Positions 19,394 to 30,648 of a stretch of DNA of 45,367 nucleotides are shown one piece after another; within the stretch, counting starts at the first letter, position 1, and each line of letters begins with the position of its first letter. Source of the DNA: Cylindrodendrum hubeiense (taxonomy: Eukaryota > Ascomycota > Sordariomycetes > Hypocreales > Nectriaceae); NCBI GenBank assembly GCA_014621425.1, contig JAANBB010000338.1, positions 1 through 45,367 of the forward strand, written 5' to 3'. The translations under genes were made by a program, and so were the position numbers. The notes beneath the pieces are model-generated. The model had not been told where the DNA came from and did no database searches. It saw only the letters and a program-made list of their open reading frames with translations.

Positions 19394-19884
19394 TTCACGG
19401 CTGTTGGTTGTGGCCCATCGGAGGGACTTGACCGGGGTGGTGATGACGGTCTGACTCAGCCGGCAACGTGCTGTCTGGACGTGGCTTCGGGAGCTGATGA
19501 ACCAGCTAATCCAGGATTCAACGCTTGTGGCTGATGAGGCCATAAATCACCGGAAGTTCCTGAGTAGCTTGATGCATCTTGAGGTTGTGGTGGGTGTTCA
19601 GATGGTCGATAGATCTCGCCCGCCAGATCAACCCCACCGGAAGTTCGTTCCACCGCCGCCGGGATGGAAGCATCACGAACACAGGCCCCACGCCACCCGT
19701 AGACGTCATAGGTGGCAGCTCTGGTCATCGCCAACAAGCTGCCAGCAAGGCCATTCTGCCACCGCGCATGCCAGTCTTCCCTCCCGCTCACTGCTAGAGT
19801 TTCGTCACGCTCAATCCACTCGATGCGATATTGATTCCAGTATCAGCCTCCCGTTCGCTTCGTCGCGACCTCCTCCACACACCT
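19394..19884. other. Promoter region of the FIT/SCS3 gene
   Basis: No coding region supported. The motif CACCGGAAGT occurs at 19548-19557 and 19635-19644 (and at 19302-19311 inside copy 8), a spacing that suggests a repeated regulatory word. The regulator is unknown. Confidence 0.35.
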
Positions 19885-20926
19885 ATGGCCACCACCCGCC
19901 GCGCCGCAAAACAGGCGGCCTCCCCCTCCAACTCCAAGACCGAACCGATGGCTTCCGCCGCAGCGTCCACTGCGGCGCCGCGCAACTCGCCGTTCATTCC
20001 GACGCCCATCGAGCGGCTCTTTCTCGCAGTGTTCCCCGTTGTGCTTGTCTTCGGCACCGTCTACTCCGTCCTCTCTCCGGAAACGCGCGCCGCCCGGTAC
20101 GACCCCGTGTCGCAGTCGCACTCGCAAGACCCGACCGCCGCCCCGAGCTACTTTGCCCAGAAGTCAAACGTCTTCAACGTCTTCTTCGTCAAGCGCGGTT
20201 GGGCATGGATCACTGGCGCGTTCGCTGCCTTCGTCTTTACCCACCCTAGCACCGCTGTCGCACCGCGCCGGCTTCGCGCCAGCCTGCGATGGGTCGCTGT
20301 CACCTCGCTGTGGTTCTTCGTCACGCAGTGGTGCTTCGGCCCTCCGATAATCGACCGAGGCTTCCGGTGGACCGGCGGCCGATGCGAATTCGCTAACCGG
20401 GAGGTGGAGATGGGAGATACTAGCATCGGAGAGATGGTAACGTCAATGGCCTGTAAAGCCGCGGGCGGGAAATGGAAAGGTGGACATGATATCTCAGGCC
20501 ACGTTTTCTTGTTGACGCTCGGAACTGCCTTCTTGATGCAAGAGGTCGGATGGCCCATCTTGCGATGGTCCGGCTGGCTGACCGAGGAGAGGTCTGTGGT
20601 CATGTCCGACGGCGCATTGAAGAGCGCTCACGTCGAGGCCCAGGAGCCGGTTGGTCAGGGTGCAGGAAGGCCTCCTTTGGGACTGGGCGGCAACTTCGCG
20701 CTCGGTGTAATGGGCTTGAATGTCTGGATGCTCTTGATGACGGCCATTTACTTCCACACCTGGTTTGAAAAGGTAAGTCTCGCTGACCAAGACCCCCGCG
20801 CGAGAATGAAGCTAATGTCCCCAGTTTACTGGACTCTTAACCGCAACAACGGCGTTCTACATTGTGTACATTCTGCCCCGGTTTGTCCCGGGCATCAGGC
20901 AGATCATTGGCCTTCCGGGTATTTGA
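19885..20926 (+). CDS. SCS3: FIT-family ER membrane protein (SCS3/FITM2 homologue)
   Basis: Two exons, 19885-20772 and 20825-20926, with a 52-bp GT-AG intron; 329 residues. The FIT signature GHDISGHVFLL (about residue 207) carries the first conserved His, and YFHTWFEK-FTGL, reconstituted across the intron, carries the second. FIT proteins of the ER are acyl-CoA diphosphatases needed for lipid-droplet formation and ER phospholipid balance; yeast SCS3 is the homologue. Several hydrophobic spans are visible, for example LAVFPVVLVFGTVYSVL and WVAVTSLWFFVTQWCF. The C-terminal exon adds the last membrane span ending RQIIGLPGI. An in-frame ATG at 19831 is possible, but the ATG at 19885 has the better context (CCTATGGCC). 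Confidence 0.88.
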
Positions 20927-21223
20927 TCTAAGCTGATGAGACGCGGTGTTGAGGAATTGTGGAATACAGCCATTAATGGCGATGGACGGGATAGACGCTA
21001 GAACTATACATGTAATACTATCACTAATTTATGCCTTAAGCGCTGTAGCTAAGACTGAACCTATTCAATGAGCATTGCTATTGGCATACACACATGCACA
21101 TCTTTACCCTCACGCAAGTATAAATTACTTTGACATGCTTAATTAATGTGCCTGGCTTAGACGCGTGGGTAAAAGTACCTTCTTCTGCAATCAAAAGAAA
21201 AGGAGAAAATGATTATACACTAG
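20927..21223. other. Convergent 3' flanks
   Basis: Lies between the ends of the FIT gene and the minus-strand unknown gene. No further feature seen. Confidence 0.35.
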
Positions 21224-22646
21224 CTACTCCATCTCCGGGTCCAGAATTGGATACGCAATGCTAAAGAACACTTCCTCTAGTTCTTCCAGCAACGGCTGTT
21301 CCACTTTGCTCCGCAGAGCCTCGGCGAACCCTGATCTTACTATGCGTCTTGTCAACAATTCAATCTGGTCCCCGTCGTCAAGAACAGGATCCTCTGGCCA
21401 TGAGCCATGCCGGATGACCTCCAACTGTGCCATGGTAGCGAGTTGCTCAATCTCGGGAATTCCTAGAGCAAAGTTAATCCACCGGTTGTCTCAAAGATCG
21501 CAAGAGAATATTACCACATTCCCGAATATACCCTATATCAGTGATTAGCCGACAATAACGTTACCAGTAAAATGTGGATAAAATCACCTGGCTTCTCGAA
21601 AGCAAACTTGTATACATGCCTCATCATATACATGACAGAATTCGGATGAGGCAAACTTGCGAGTACCTGAAACTTTGTTCTTTCGATGTCGTTCCCGGCA
21701 ACATGGTAAATAAGCCTCGTGAGCTTTTCTTCCTTGATGACATGGTAGGCTACCCAAAACGTTAACATCTCTCGAACGAGAGGCAGAGAGAATGGTGCTT
21801 ACCGCGGGCGATGACGTCTTCAGGTCCCTCTCCCACTTCATCTGCCAAAATATGTATCCCTTCGCTTAGCTCAATTCGCCCCAAAGATTTCGCTTGGTGG
21901 TTAAGACCTGAAATTCTGAGATGCTTCGCAAAGAGCCACACTCGGGACGGAGGAAGCCGGAGGTAAGCATCGATCAGAAGATCGCGATTCCGCCGCCTTA
22001 TAAACTCGTCAACACCTTGAGACCAGACATCAATCTTCACCCGTAGTTTCCACATGAGACCAGCCTGTTCCAATTCAGGTAGCCATGTTTTTGGTAAGCC
22101 ACCTGAGAAAGATTAGTCGCATTTTCTTCATAGTCCAAATTGAGGCGATATACCAAGTCCATAATATATTTTCATGAGCGCCGGGCTTGAACCTTCGTCT
22201 TCATTCTTCTGTAGATGGTTGGCCATCTGCTGTCTCATGATTATCCCACTTCGAAATGCCTCGTAGTCTGTAATCGGTGGAAAAGAGACCACCTTCCAAG
22301 ACGGCTCTTTTTCAGACCCTAGACTATGCAACAAAGCAGCCAACTTCTTCAAACATAGGAATCGAGGATCGTCGGTCTCATTAGTGAGCATTTTCCCAAA
22401 TGAACAGTCTTCTGACAAGTACCATTCTAGAGTTTGGTAGAACGCTGGTTCCGATTCGAACACCACACTGGTACAAGTGTAAACATTGTCCAATAATACG
22501 GCGTTGATTAGAAGGACCTTTTCTGTTTCAATAGGGAAGAACTCAAAACAGAATTTGTGGTCTTTCCGTCCTCCCCCATCCTCACCATCAATAAGTCGTA
22601 ATTTGCCATCAACAATTTTGTTGCAGAACCCGGTAATGGTAGGGCA
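21224..22646 (-). CDS. Unrecognised multi-exon gene, 5' end lost or unclear
   Basis: Five exons join in frame through consensus introns: 22646-22154, 22102-21803, 21749-21588, 21532-21515 (18 bp) and 21462-21224, with introns of 51-55 bp. The product has about 400 residues, is mixed polar with no signal peptide or membrane span, and ends EEVFFSIAYPILDPEME. I recognise no domain. The frame is open upstream to a stop at 22649-22647 but contains no ATG before TTG at 22493; reading beyond that (KFCFEFFPIETEKVLLINAV) looks protein-like. The true start therefore lies in an exon I cannot find or was lost where the sequence meets the AT-rich block, about 200 bp further on. It could be a recent pseudogene. 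Confidence 0.55.
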
Positions 22647-22699
22647 TCAGTGTTATCCTCGATGGTGTGCCTCACTACATTGTGGCGATCTGGGCTAGC

Positions 22700-22960
22700 C
22701 AGAGGAAATACCCAGGGATATTTCCAAGGATTGGAAAAAGAAATCAGCCAGAAATCCTAAGACACGCTCCAGATAGCTCCTGGATTTCCGCGGGATTTCC
22801 TGGAATATGGGAAAAGTAATTCTAGGGAAATCCCTGGGATTTCCTTGGGAAAGCTAATCCCATTTTCTGAGCCTTTCCGAGGATTAACGGAGGATTTTCC
22901 TTACATTTTCTAGAGATTTCCTAAGTATATAATACTCTAGGAAATCTCTAGAAATCTTAA
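22700..22960. repeat. Cluster of GGGATTTCC-type palindromes at the island edge
   Basis: Short inverted repeats built on GGAAATCCC/GGGATTTCC follow one another. The best is the perfect 9+1+9 palindrome at 22826-22844. A near-palindrome lies at 22704-22725 and several partial copies continue to about 22960, where they become AT-rich. This could be the terminal subrepeat region of the decayed element that fills the AT island. Confidence 0.5.
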
Positions 22961-25900
22961 AGATTATCTTTCTTTCTATATTTAATTATATAATAATAGA
23001 GAAAATTTACTTTACTATTCCTCTAGTAATCCTAGATAATTCTTTTTTTTCTTTATATTAGATTAATAAATTCTATATTAATTTAGTAGTAATTATATAT
23101 TTCCCTTTATTATATAATTCTATATATTGCTAGATATTAGTCTTTGTGGAAAACTCCTTTTTATTTATTATTAATTTCTGGATATCTATTATTACTTTAT
23201 TAAAAAGATCCTTATTAAATTAATTAATAAGAAATAGACTAGGATAGAGAAAGATATTACTATTAAAACTTTTTAATAATAAAGAGAAGAATATCTAATC
23301 TCTCTAAGGAAAGTTCAGAATCTCTATTATCTTATTTAATTAATATAATTTGCAAATTCTTAGAATTATAATTATAATCTTATTATAGATAGTCTATAAA
23401 ACTAGGAATATAATCTTAAATACCTTAAATATAGAATATAATTATATAGTTATACTAATTATCTCACTTACTATAAAAATAAACTATATATTAACTAAAT
23501 ACCCCTTCTAGGTCTATTAATAACTATAGCTAATATAGGATTAGCTAGTATATAGCTAGACCCTCTAGCTAATATAAGATTATAATATCAAGAATTACCT
23601 AACTCTCTTATAGGGAATGATGATTATATAAGCCTGTATCTTTTATTATAAATACTAACTAATAGATCTCTGATCTGATCTCTAATCCTATTTCTAGATC
23701 TAATAACTAATATACTTCTAGTGATTATTATAACTAATAAGTAATTCTAATAATTATTAGATAATATATAACCTACTCTAATAAATATAAGTAATACTTA
23801 TATCCACTTCTAGCTAAAAGAAGTAGGATAATTCTAATCTTTAGGAATCTATAATAAATAATTTAATAATATTATTATAGATAATATTAAGGTTATCTAT
23901 TAGTAAGTAAAATACTTTAATAATATTCTAATTTAATATATAGTTAGANGANTANAATATAAAATATTATTANTANTAAATATCNTATAATTNCTCTTAG
24001 AATNNNNTCTTAATTAATATAATAATAATCTAGATAATATNTAGTAGAGTNCNTATATAAATANTATTATTAGACTTANATANTAATATAANTTACTTAA
24101 AGAATAATTCTAGATATAGANTAATATTATCTTATANTCTTTTAATAAANTNAGNTATANCNTTTAANATATTTATAATTAGATAGACTTCTATACCTAG
24201 ATATCTTAGGTAAAATATTAATCTATTATAGCCAGGTATAATAATATATAGCTAAAATTAATTATCTTTATTAAATTAGATAATCCTCTATATAAAAAAC
24301 TAATAGTCTTAACTCTATTATAAATACTTCCTAAATAGATTAAGTAATATATATATATAATACTAAATCTTTATTATACTATTATTAAGGGAAGTCTTAA
24401 AGACTAGATAAATAAGTTCAAGTAAAGATAAAATATATCTTCTTACCTAAGTCTAAGTATTTCCTATTTTATCTAGCTAGGAGTAATAAGATCTATTAAG
24501 ACCTTAGAATAATTATATAATATTCTAAGTGGAGATTATAGTATTAGAAATTAGTATATTCTCTAAAATGCTTATAGATCTAGGATACTAACTCTATACT
24601 TATAGATTCTAGCTATATCTAGATCTCTAAATATTAATTCTCTTAATTAAATCTTAATTAAAGTATTATTAGGATAATCTGATTAAGTAATCTTAGATAT
24701 TCCTAGACTATCTCTAATATATTAATCCTCTTCTTTCTAATAAGAAAGTATATATTCTAGTAATATCCTATAGGGAAATTATATTAATTATCTAATTAAG
24801 AATATCTTAGTAAATAATTAAGATAAAGTCTATTTCTTTAAGGAAATACTAGAATAGGTATTAATAATTAGTAAATAAGATTACTTTTTAATTGAAGATT
24901 ATATTATAGAGATAGTGAGTTTTATAAATAATAAGATTTTAGATAAAGATAAAATAGATAATCTAATAATATCTAGAACTGAGAAATTCTATAGATTTAT
25001 CTAAGAGATTATTATTATTATCTTATAGGTAGAGTATATTAGCTTTATCCTAGATATTAATAATAGAAAACTAGTATTTAATAATATTACTTTCCCTTTA
25101 TAGAAAATATCTCTACTATTATCTATAGTTAAATATATCTTAGTGGAAATTACTCTAGGATTAAGATTATTAGTATAATATATATATTTCCAGATTTAAG
25201 TATAAGCTAGACCTTATAAAAAGACTAGGTAGGAAGTTTATCTTAATTCTAGGACTATTAAATTAATTATCTTATAGGAAATATTATCCTTCTTTCTAGA
25301 TATCTCTATAAATAAAAGTCTTTAGGTAAAACTTAAAGATATAAGAATAAGCTATATTAAAAGATAGGTAATCTTTATTATTTATTTACCTAAGTATAAA
25401 GATAGAAAACTAATATTAATAAAAGCTATTATTAGTATATAGGTAATATCTAGTTTAAGTATTAGTCTTTTCCTAAGATAAGAATTTAATATATCCTATT
25501 AAATAGATATTCTAAACTTAACCTAGGAAATAGTAATTGAGTTAGTTAATAGAATATACCTATTAGTAATAGTATATTACAGGTCCAAATTAACTAGAAT
25601 ATCCTTATATATAATAGACTCTATAATAATTCCCCTAAAGAGTAGTAAGGCTATATAAGTTTCTAGAGGAGAATAAGTTAAAGGATAGGATTATCTTCTT
25701 AATCCCTGATATAAAGAAATGATTAGTATTTTAATATAATAACTAGAGATAGTATATGTAATAAACTATTCCTAGAAATCTATAATCTTCTAGCTAAACT
25801 AATATGTGATTACTTTAAATCCTATTAATCTTAGTGAAAAAATCAAGGAAGTTAATTGGGCTTGGCTTATAGTTATTCATGGAGAATATATACTTATTAG

Positions 25901-26885
25901 CTATAATATACTAGCTGAAATAGTGGAAATTAATATCCTAGAAGAAGATAATCTCTAGAAAGATAACCTATCTATTTAGATCTAGGGTATAGATAGTAAT
26001 ATTAAGCTAAGTATTTCCTAGTTAAAATATCTATTAGTATATACTCTCTTATAAGGAATTTATATATTTAAAGGAAAACTGGGGTTTATTAATAAACTCT
26101 AGGAACTAATAGAGTCCTTTTCTGAATTCTAGACTAATATTAGAGTAATTAATATTAAGGAAAAATACTAGATAAAGATATTATTAGCAGAGAATTAATA
26201 TAAATAAAAGCTTAATTTTAGGATATATTCTCTTAGTTTTAAAAGTAGAGAATTCCTAGATAAAATATTTAATAAATTATATAAGTAAGATAGGATAGAA
26301 TAAGTTCATGAACTTACTCTCTTTATTAACTTAATATTTATTATATAGTGAATAGTTAATAGAAAAGAAAAGAGTTATGTTATAGTTAATTTATAAACTC
26401 TTAATTATATTATTATCCTAGATATTTATCTAATATCTCTCTAGTAGGATATTCTCTGAAAACTCTATAGAAAGAAATAAATAATAATTATAGATATTTA
26501 AAACTTCTTTTACTAGTTCCTTGTATATTAAACTTATTATAACCGGTTTATAGTAATTAATTATTAAGGGATAGAATAATCTAAGATTATCCTAATAGAC
26601 TTTAAGAATTTACTAATCTATATCTAATAATTTATAGATTATATCTTAAAAGATTATTAGGAATATATTTTTATATTTATTAATAATATTATTATTTATT
26701 TTAAATATTAAAATCTTTTTTATTTAATATATTTAAAATACTTATTTTATATTTATAAGTGTGTTTAATAATATTTATCTTATTTTTTATATATCTTTCT
26801 TATATATCTTATATTATATTATATTATATTATTCTCTACTATATTATCTTAATAATTAATAAATAACTTATATATACATATTCTG
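22880..26885. mobile_element. AT-rich RIP-mutated block with a Ty3/gypsy-like retrotransposon relic
   Basis: About 4 kb of extreme AT content begins and ends sharply. CA, TG and CG dinucleotides are rare by eye and TA is abundant, which is the pattern left by repeat-induced point mutation. No frame stays open. On the plus strand at about 26490-26720 a reverse-transcriptase-like reading is still visible: an FFY segment, YYNRF, and FINNIII where the polymerase motif normally has Asp-Asp (GAT to AAT, consistent with RIP on the other strand). Many stops are TAA or TAG where Gln is expected. Order and spacing resemble Ty3/gypsy polymerase. Scattered single N bases occur at 23949-24168. Confidence 0.75.
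26490..26720 (+). pseudogene. Decayed reverse transcriptase segment
   Basis: Translation in one frame across stops gives the spaced landmarks of a retrotransposon polymerase palm: NFFY, then YYNRF about 14 residues on, a FIDYILKDY stretch, and FINNIII at the position of the catalytic FxDD box. Both catalytic Asp are replaced by Asn. The segment is non-functional. Assignment to Ty3/gypsy rests on this motif order and is moderately sure. Confidence 0.55.
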
Positions 26886-27003
26886 TGTATGCTCATAACG
26901 GGGTCGTATTATACTAAAAGATATCCCATCAGCCAGTAGTGCACTCCTTCCCAAGTGAAACAACATCAACAAGTAGCTCCACGCTGTACCTCTGTTCTAC
27001 TCA

Positions 27004-28325
27004 ATGGCGAAACTCGAGATATTCCGGGCTTTCCGGACTCCTTATTCAGACCACGGACCTGGATTTTGGGGTAAACAAACATCCACGCTCAACTTTTGCG
27101 AAGAGGTGAGTTGAAGTCTTGGTCTATTTTCCAAAATCAACCAGCAAAACTAACATGCGCAGGACTATGTGCTCTCATTCTATTGCGCCGAGCTTTGCAA
27201 TGTGAGTTTCCTCATATTTCACGACTGACCCATGGATACTAATAGCAATTCAGACGGTGACAAATGGCTTGTTCCTATGGCTTGGGGTGAAGGGAATTCG
27301 CAACTGCCTCAAGTACTCACACCCGGGTATCTTCTTGGTCGCCTACATTGGGTACATTGTGGTGGGATTGGGGTCTATATCCTTCCACGCCACCCTCAAG
27401 TGTAAGCCAATCCTTATGAAAGAATTGCACACGAAATGGATGCAATTTGAACTTACATGTAACGACAGATCCTATGCAACTTGTGGATGAGCTTTCCATG
27501 ATTTACACCACTTGTCTCATGATGTATGCGAGCTTCTCCTTTTCGAGATCCAAGGCATTCTCGGTCATACTGGGAGTCAGCCTGCTTGGCCTAGCTGGAT
27601 TCATCACAGTTTGTCTGACGCAAGCCAAAATCCTAGGGTCGCGCTGATGATTACAGCTGTACTACCACATTACCAAAGACCCAAACTTCCACCAGACCGC
27701 CTATGGCCTTCTCACGGCCCTCGTTGTATTCCGGAGCATGTGGGTTATGGAGTCGCAACTTCGGCCAGCACTTGAGGCGCGGCGTGGCGAAAAGTCAGGG
27801 GAGTTGCTCAAGACAATGTGGGCCATGGTTATCACTGGTGAGTCGACACAATGCTCCCGCCACGGCGACCCAGTGCGCAGAGGTTGACAAAAAGTTGAAG
27901 GGCTCTTGGTGTTCCTAGGTGGATATCTCCTTTGGACGCTCGACAATGAGTTCTGCCCACAAGTGACAGGGTGGAGGCGCGCTATTGGTCTTCCATGGGC
28001 AGTGGTGCTTGAGGGCCATGCGTGGTGGCATCTGATGACAGGTCTCGGTATGTTTTTGCGTGGGTTGAGGCGTGTTTGAGCGAGTACATGCTAACGAGGC
28101 GCACAGGAGGTAACACGATCTTGATCCGCCGTGACTAGGTGACAAACTGGCTAACGTGGTTCTAATTCTTTTACTGTGGTAGCATACTACTACATCACTT
28201 GGGGCATTTGGCTTCGTCGCTGTCTGACTGGACCCAACGACGAGTACGTGTTGCACTGGCCGCGCTTGCTGACATCAATCCCCGAAGTTCGACGGGCCAA
28301 GCAGCAGGGCGCCAAGCAACAGTGA
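27004..28325 (+). CDS. Alkaline ceramidase (YPC1/YDC1/ACER family)
   Basis: Seven exons: 27004-27105, 27163-27201, 27254-27401, 27469-27608, 27657-27837, 27919-28047, 28183-28325; 293 residues. All junctions are GT-AG and in frame. The spliced product shows the family blocks: GFWG near residue 22, SISFHATLKYPMQLVDELSM (crossing exons 3-4) with the conserved Ser/His/Asp zinc-site residues, and LEGHAWWHLMTGL with the two distal zinc His. About seven hydrophobic spans fit an ER or Golgi membrane enzyme that hydrolyses (phyto)ceramide to sphingoid base and fatty acid. The last intron (135 bp) is longer than the others and could hide alternative splicing. The gene begins only about 120 bp from the AT-rich island but appears intact. 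Confidence 0.92.
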
Positions 28326-29043
28326 CCAGATCGATTCTGAGTTGCGGGCGGGGAGCCCCGAGTGCAACCCGGAAGAGCCGGATGTGAGTTTTGCACGTGA
28401 AAGCAGGCCCTGCTGCTCCTGCTCCCGCTGTTCGGGCCACGAATCAATCCAGACCGAATTTGTTGGGTGCTTACCGAAGTCGACAGGCATCTTTCGGCAG
28501 TAAGCTGCCGGCTATGCAATGCTTTGGACGAGGAGGCATGTGGAGGCAGCAGTGCAATTGGGAACGAACGGCGTGGGCGCGCCCTGCCCAACACGTCCTT
28601 GCTGGTCGATGCCTTGGGGGAAACCGGTTAATCGACAGGTTCCGACCGAGTTGACTGAGTCAGGCGTCTGCACCCTCTGTTCTGAATGGTCTGGACCTTC
28701 TGGACCTTCTGGGAAGGAGCTGAGATGAATGATTGATTTTGGAATTGAGTGGAGACGAAGGAACCCTGCTAGACCCACCATCCATGTACAATACCGACAT
28801 GCATAGCGCGGACCCAGAGCTCTGGTGCAGCAGCGATGGGTACCTACCTAGGTACCTACCTACCTACCTATATACATATGTACATTACCGACGATCAGTG
28901 GTCATTCATCTATTGGTGCATGCGGCAAACGGGGCTATGCCTGTGCGGAACACTGGCCACGCGGGCACCAGCAGGCGTCCACACCGAGTTACAAAACCAC
29001 ACAACAAACACCTTTTCCACCGTCCCGCTCTTGTTCTGACGCC
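28326..29043. other. Intergenic region before prefoldin subunit 1
   Basis: No coding region supported. Bases 28841-28870 hold a TACC-rich microsatellite that includes the palindrome CCTAGG within GTACCTAGGTAC-like sequence, a type of short repeat also seen near 35160-35200. Confidence 0.4.
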
Positions 29044-29843
29044 ATGGCGATTCCCAATGAGGCTTTGCAGAAGGTAAGATCTAGACTTACAGTTGTATGC
29101 CGCTAGTTTCCCGCCTGATATGTCTGGAGAAATCCGAGGCACCCATCGCACTAATCCCCGCCTGATGTCCCTCTTGCCCTGCCCGACCAAGCACAACCCT
29201 CGGAGGGCGGCATTCGCTGATTCCAGAGAATAGCTGGTGCACGAAATTGAGAGCCAGGCTGTGGCGGCCCAACAGCAGATTGGTCTGGCCCGCACTCAGA
29301 TAACGGCCAAACAACGGGAGCAGCGCCTGGTGCGACTCACCCTCAGCGAGATGGCCAGCCTGCCCGAGGACGCCGTCGTGTATGAGGGTGTAGGCAAGAT
29401 GTATGTGGATTTCATATTCCCCCCATTCTGAGCTTCGTTGGTCTTATCCCACTTGTCGTCGTCGTCGTTGTCGTCGTCATCATCATCACCCCGGTCCTTC
29501 TCAAACCCTCTGTGAGATTCTTATTCACCCATCAATCCTTTGCCCCTCAGTCCATTTCCCCACCTTATTAAATATACTTGGGCTCCTTCTCAAACCCCTT
29601 CCTCCACCTACCCACCACCTACCAGCGTCCAACCAACGTCTCTCGTTGTCTAACATCAAGGTTGCTGTGTGCGCCAATTGCAGGTTCGTCTCGCTCCCCG
29701 TAGACTCCCTACGACAGAAGCTGGATGGTCAAACCCAGAACCTCGAGACCGAGGTGGACAAATTGGGCTCGCGGCTATTGTACTTGGAGACGACACACAA
29801 GAACAGCCGCGACCACATTGAGCAGATGCTGCGTACCAAGTAG
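29044..29843 (+). CDS. PFD1: Prefoldin subunit 1
   Basis: Three exons, 29044-29073, 29234-29400, 29684-29843; 118 residues. The first exon is only 10 codons (MAIPNEALQK). The rest is the beta-type prefoldin pattern: a long helix with heptads (EIESQAVAAQQQIGLARTQI), a short beta-hairpin region (ALPEDAVVYEGVGKMFVSLPV-like core) and a second coiled-coil helix ending IEQMLRTK. Prefoldin is the cytosolic hexameric chaperone that delivers unfolded actin and tubulin to TRiC/CCT. Length fits the family (about 110-130). The second intron is long (283 bp) and contains a GTC/ATC trinucleotide microsatellite near 29456-29490. Confidence 0.88.
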
Positions 29844-30648
29844 CCTAAGCGCCCAACGCCAGTGCGCCGCCTCTGGGCTCCCAGACTCCCGGGTTCTTGG
29901 GCTCCCTCTCAGCCGTCCTAGCCGTCGTCAAGCCGCTGTGGTCTCGGACCGTTTCAGGTGCCGCCCGCAGGTGCATCACGTTGGCGCCTCCAGCGCGGCC
30001 AGCCCTATCACTGCGCCGCACCGCCACGATCCTGGCCGGCTTGGCTGGGTTGGTTGTGCAGTGTCCGGCCCAATCAGGCGGCTCCGCCCCCAACTGTCCT
30101 TGGGATTGTCGGGAGTTTCAGTACCCTAGATACGTATCTACATAGAGGAACTGCTCATCAGAAGACTTGACGCGCTCTTGCCGCCGCCCATCCTTGCCGT
30201 GACTTGTTGGGATACCCTCGGCCGAGCGCTCATGACAGTGCAGCCCCGCGTACCGTTCAGTAATGGCCAACTACCCCGCCACACCGTCCCACGATGGTTA
30301 ACCGCCCACTAAGTATCTCGATACGCCCCGTACAAGGCGTCCACTGTACACAGAGTGCCTGGTCTACTGCAAGCTCCCTCTCTGTCTCCGCCTCTTTGGC
30401 CCCCACCTGGTCTCAGCCCCGCCCCTCCCAGTCCAGCCCTACCAAAAGTCCGATGCCACCCCCCGGGAGCGATTCCTTCATCTTTGCCGCTCTCGCACCT
30501 TCGGCGTCTTCTTCTTCTTCCTCCTCTTATTTTCTCATCTGACCCCTCTCCCCCTCTCTCTCCCATACTGATCACCTGACACCCTCTCGATTCCCAACCG
30601 ACACTCTAGTCGGCATAATAGCTGCGCTGTGGTCTACACACTCTCAAG
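29844..30648. other. Intergenic region and CT-rich leader
   Basis: No gene supported. The last 250 bp before the next start are strongly pyrimidine-rich (TTCTTC and TCTCTC runs), a common fungal core-promoter or leader feature. Confidence 0.45.

Noticed and set aside
19497..20249. 250-codon plus-strand frame
   Set aside because: It overlaps the FIT gene in another frame and is Arg/Pro/His-rich; a shadow of the real gene plus its promoter.
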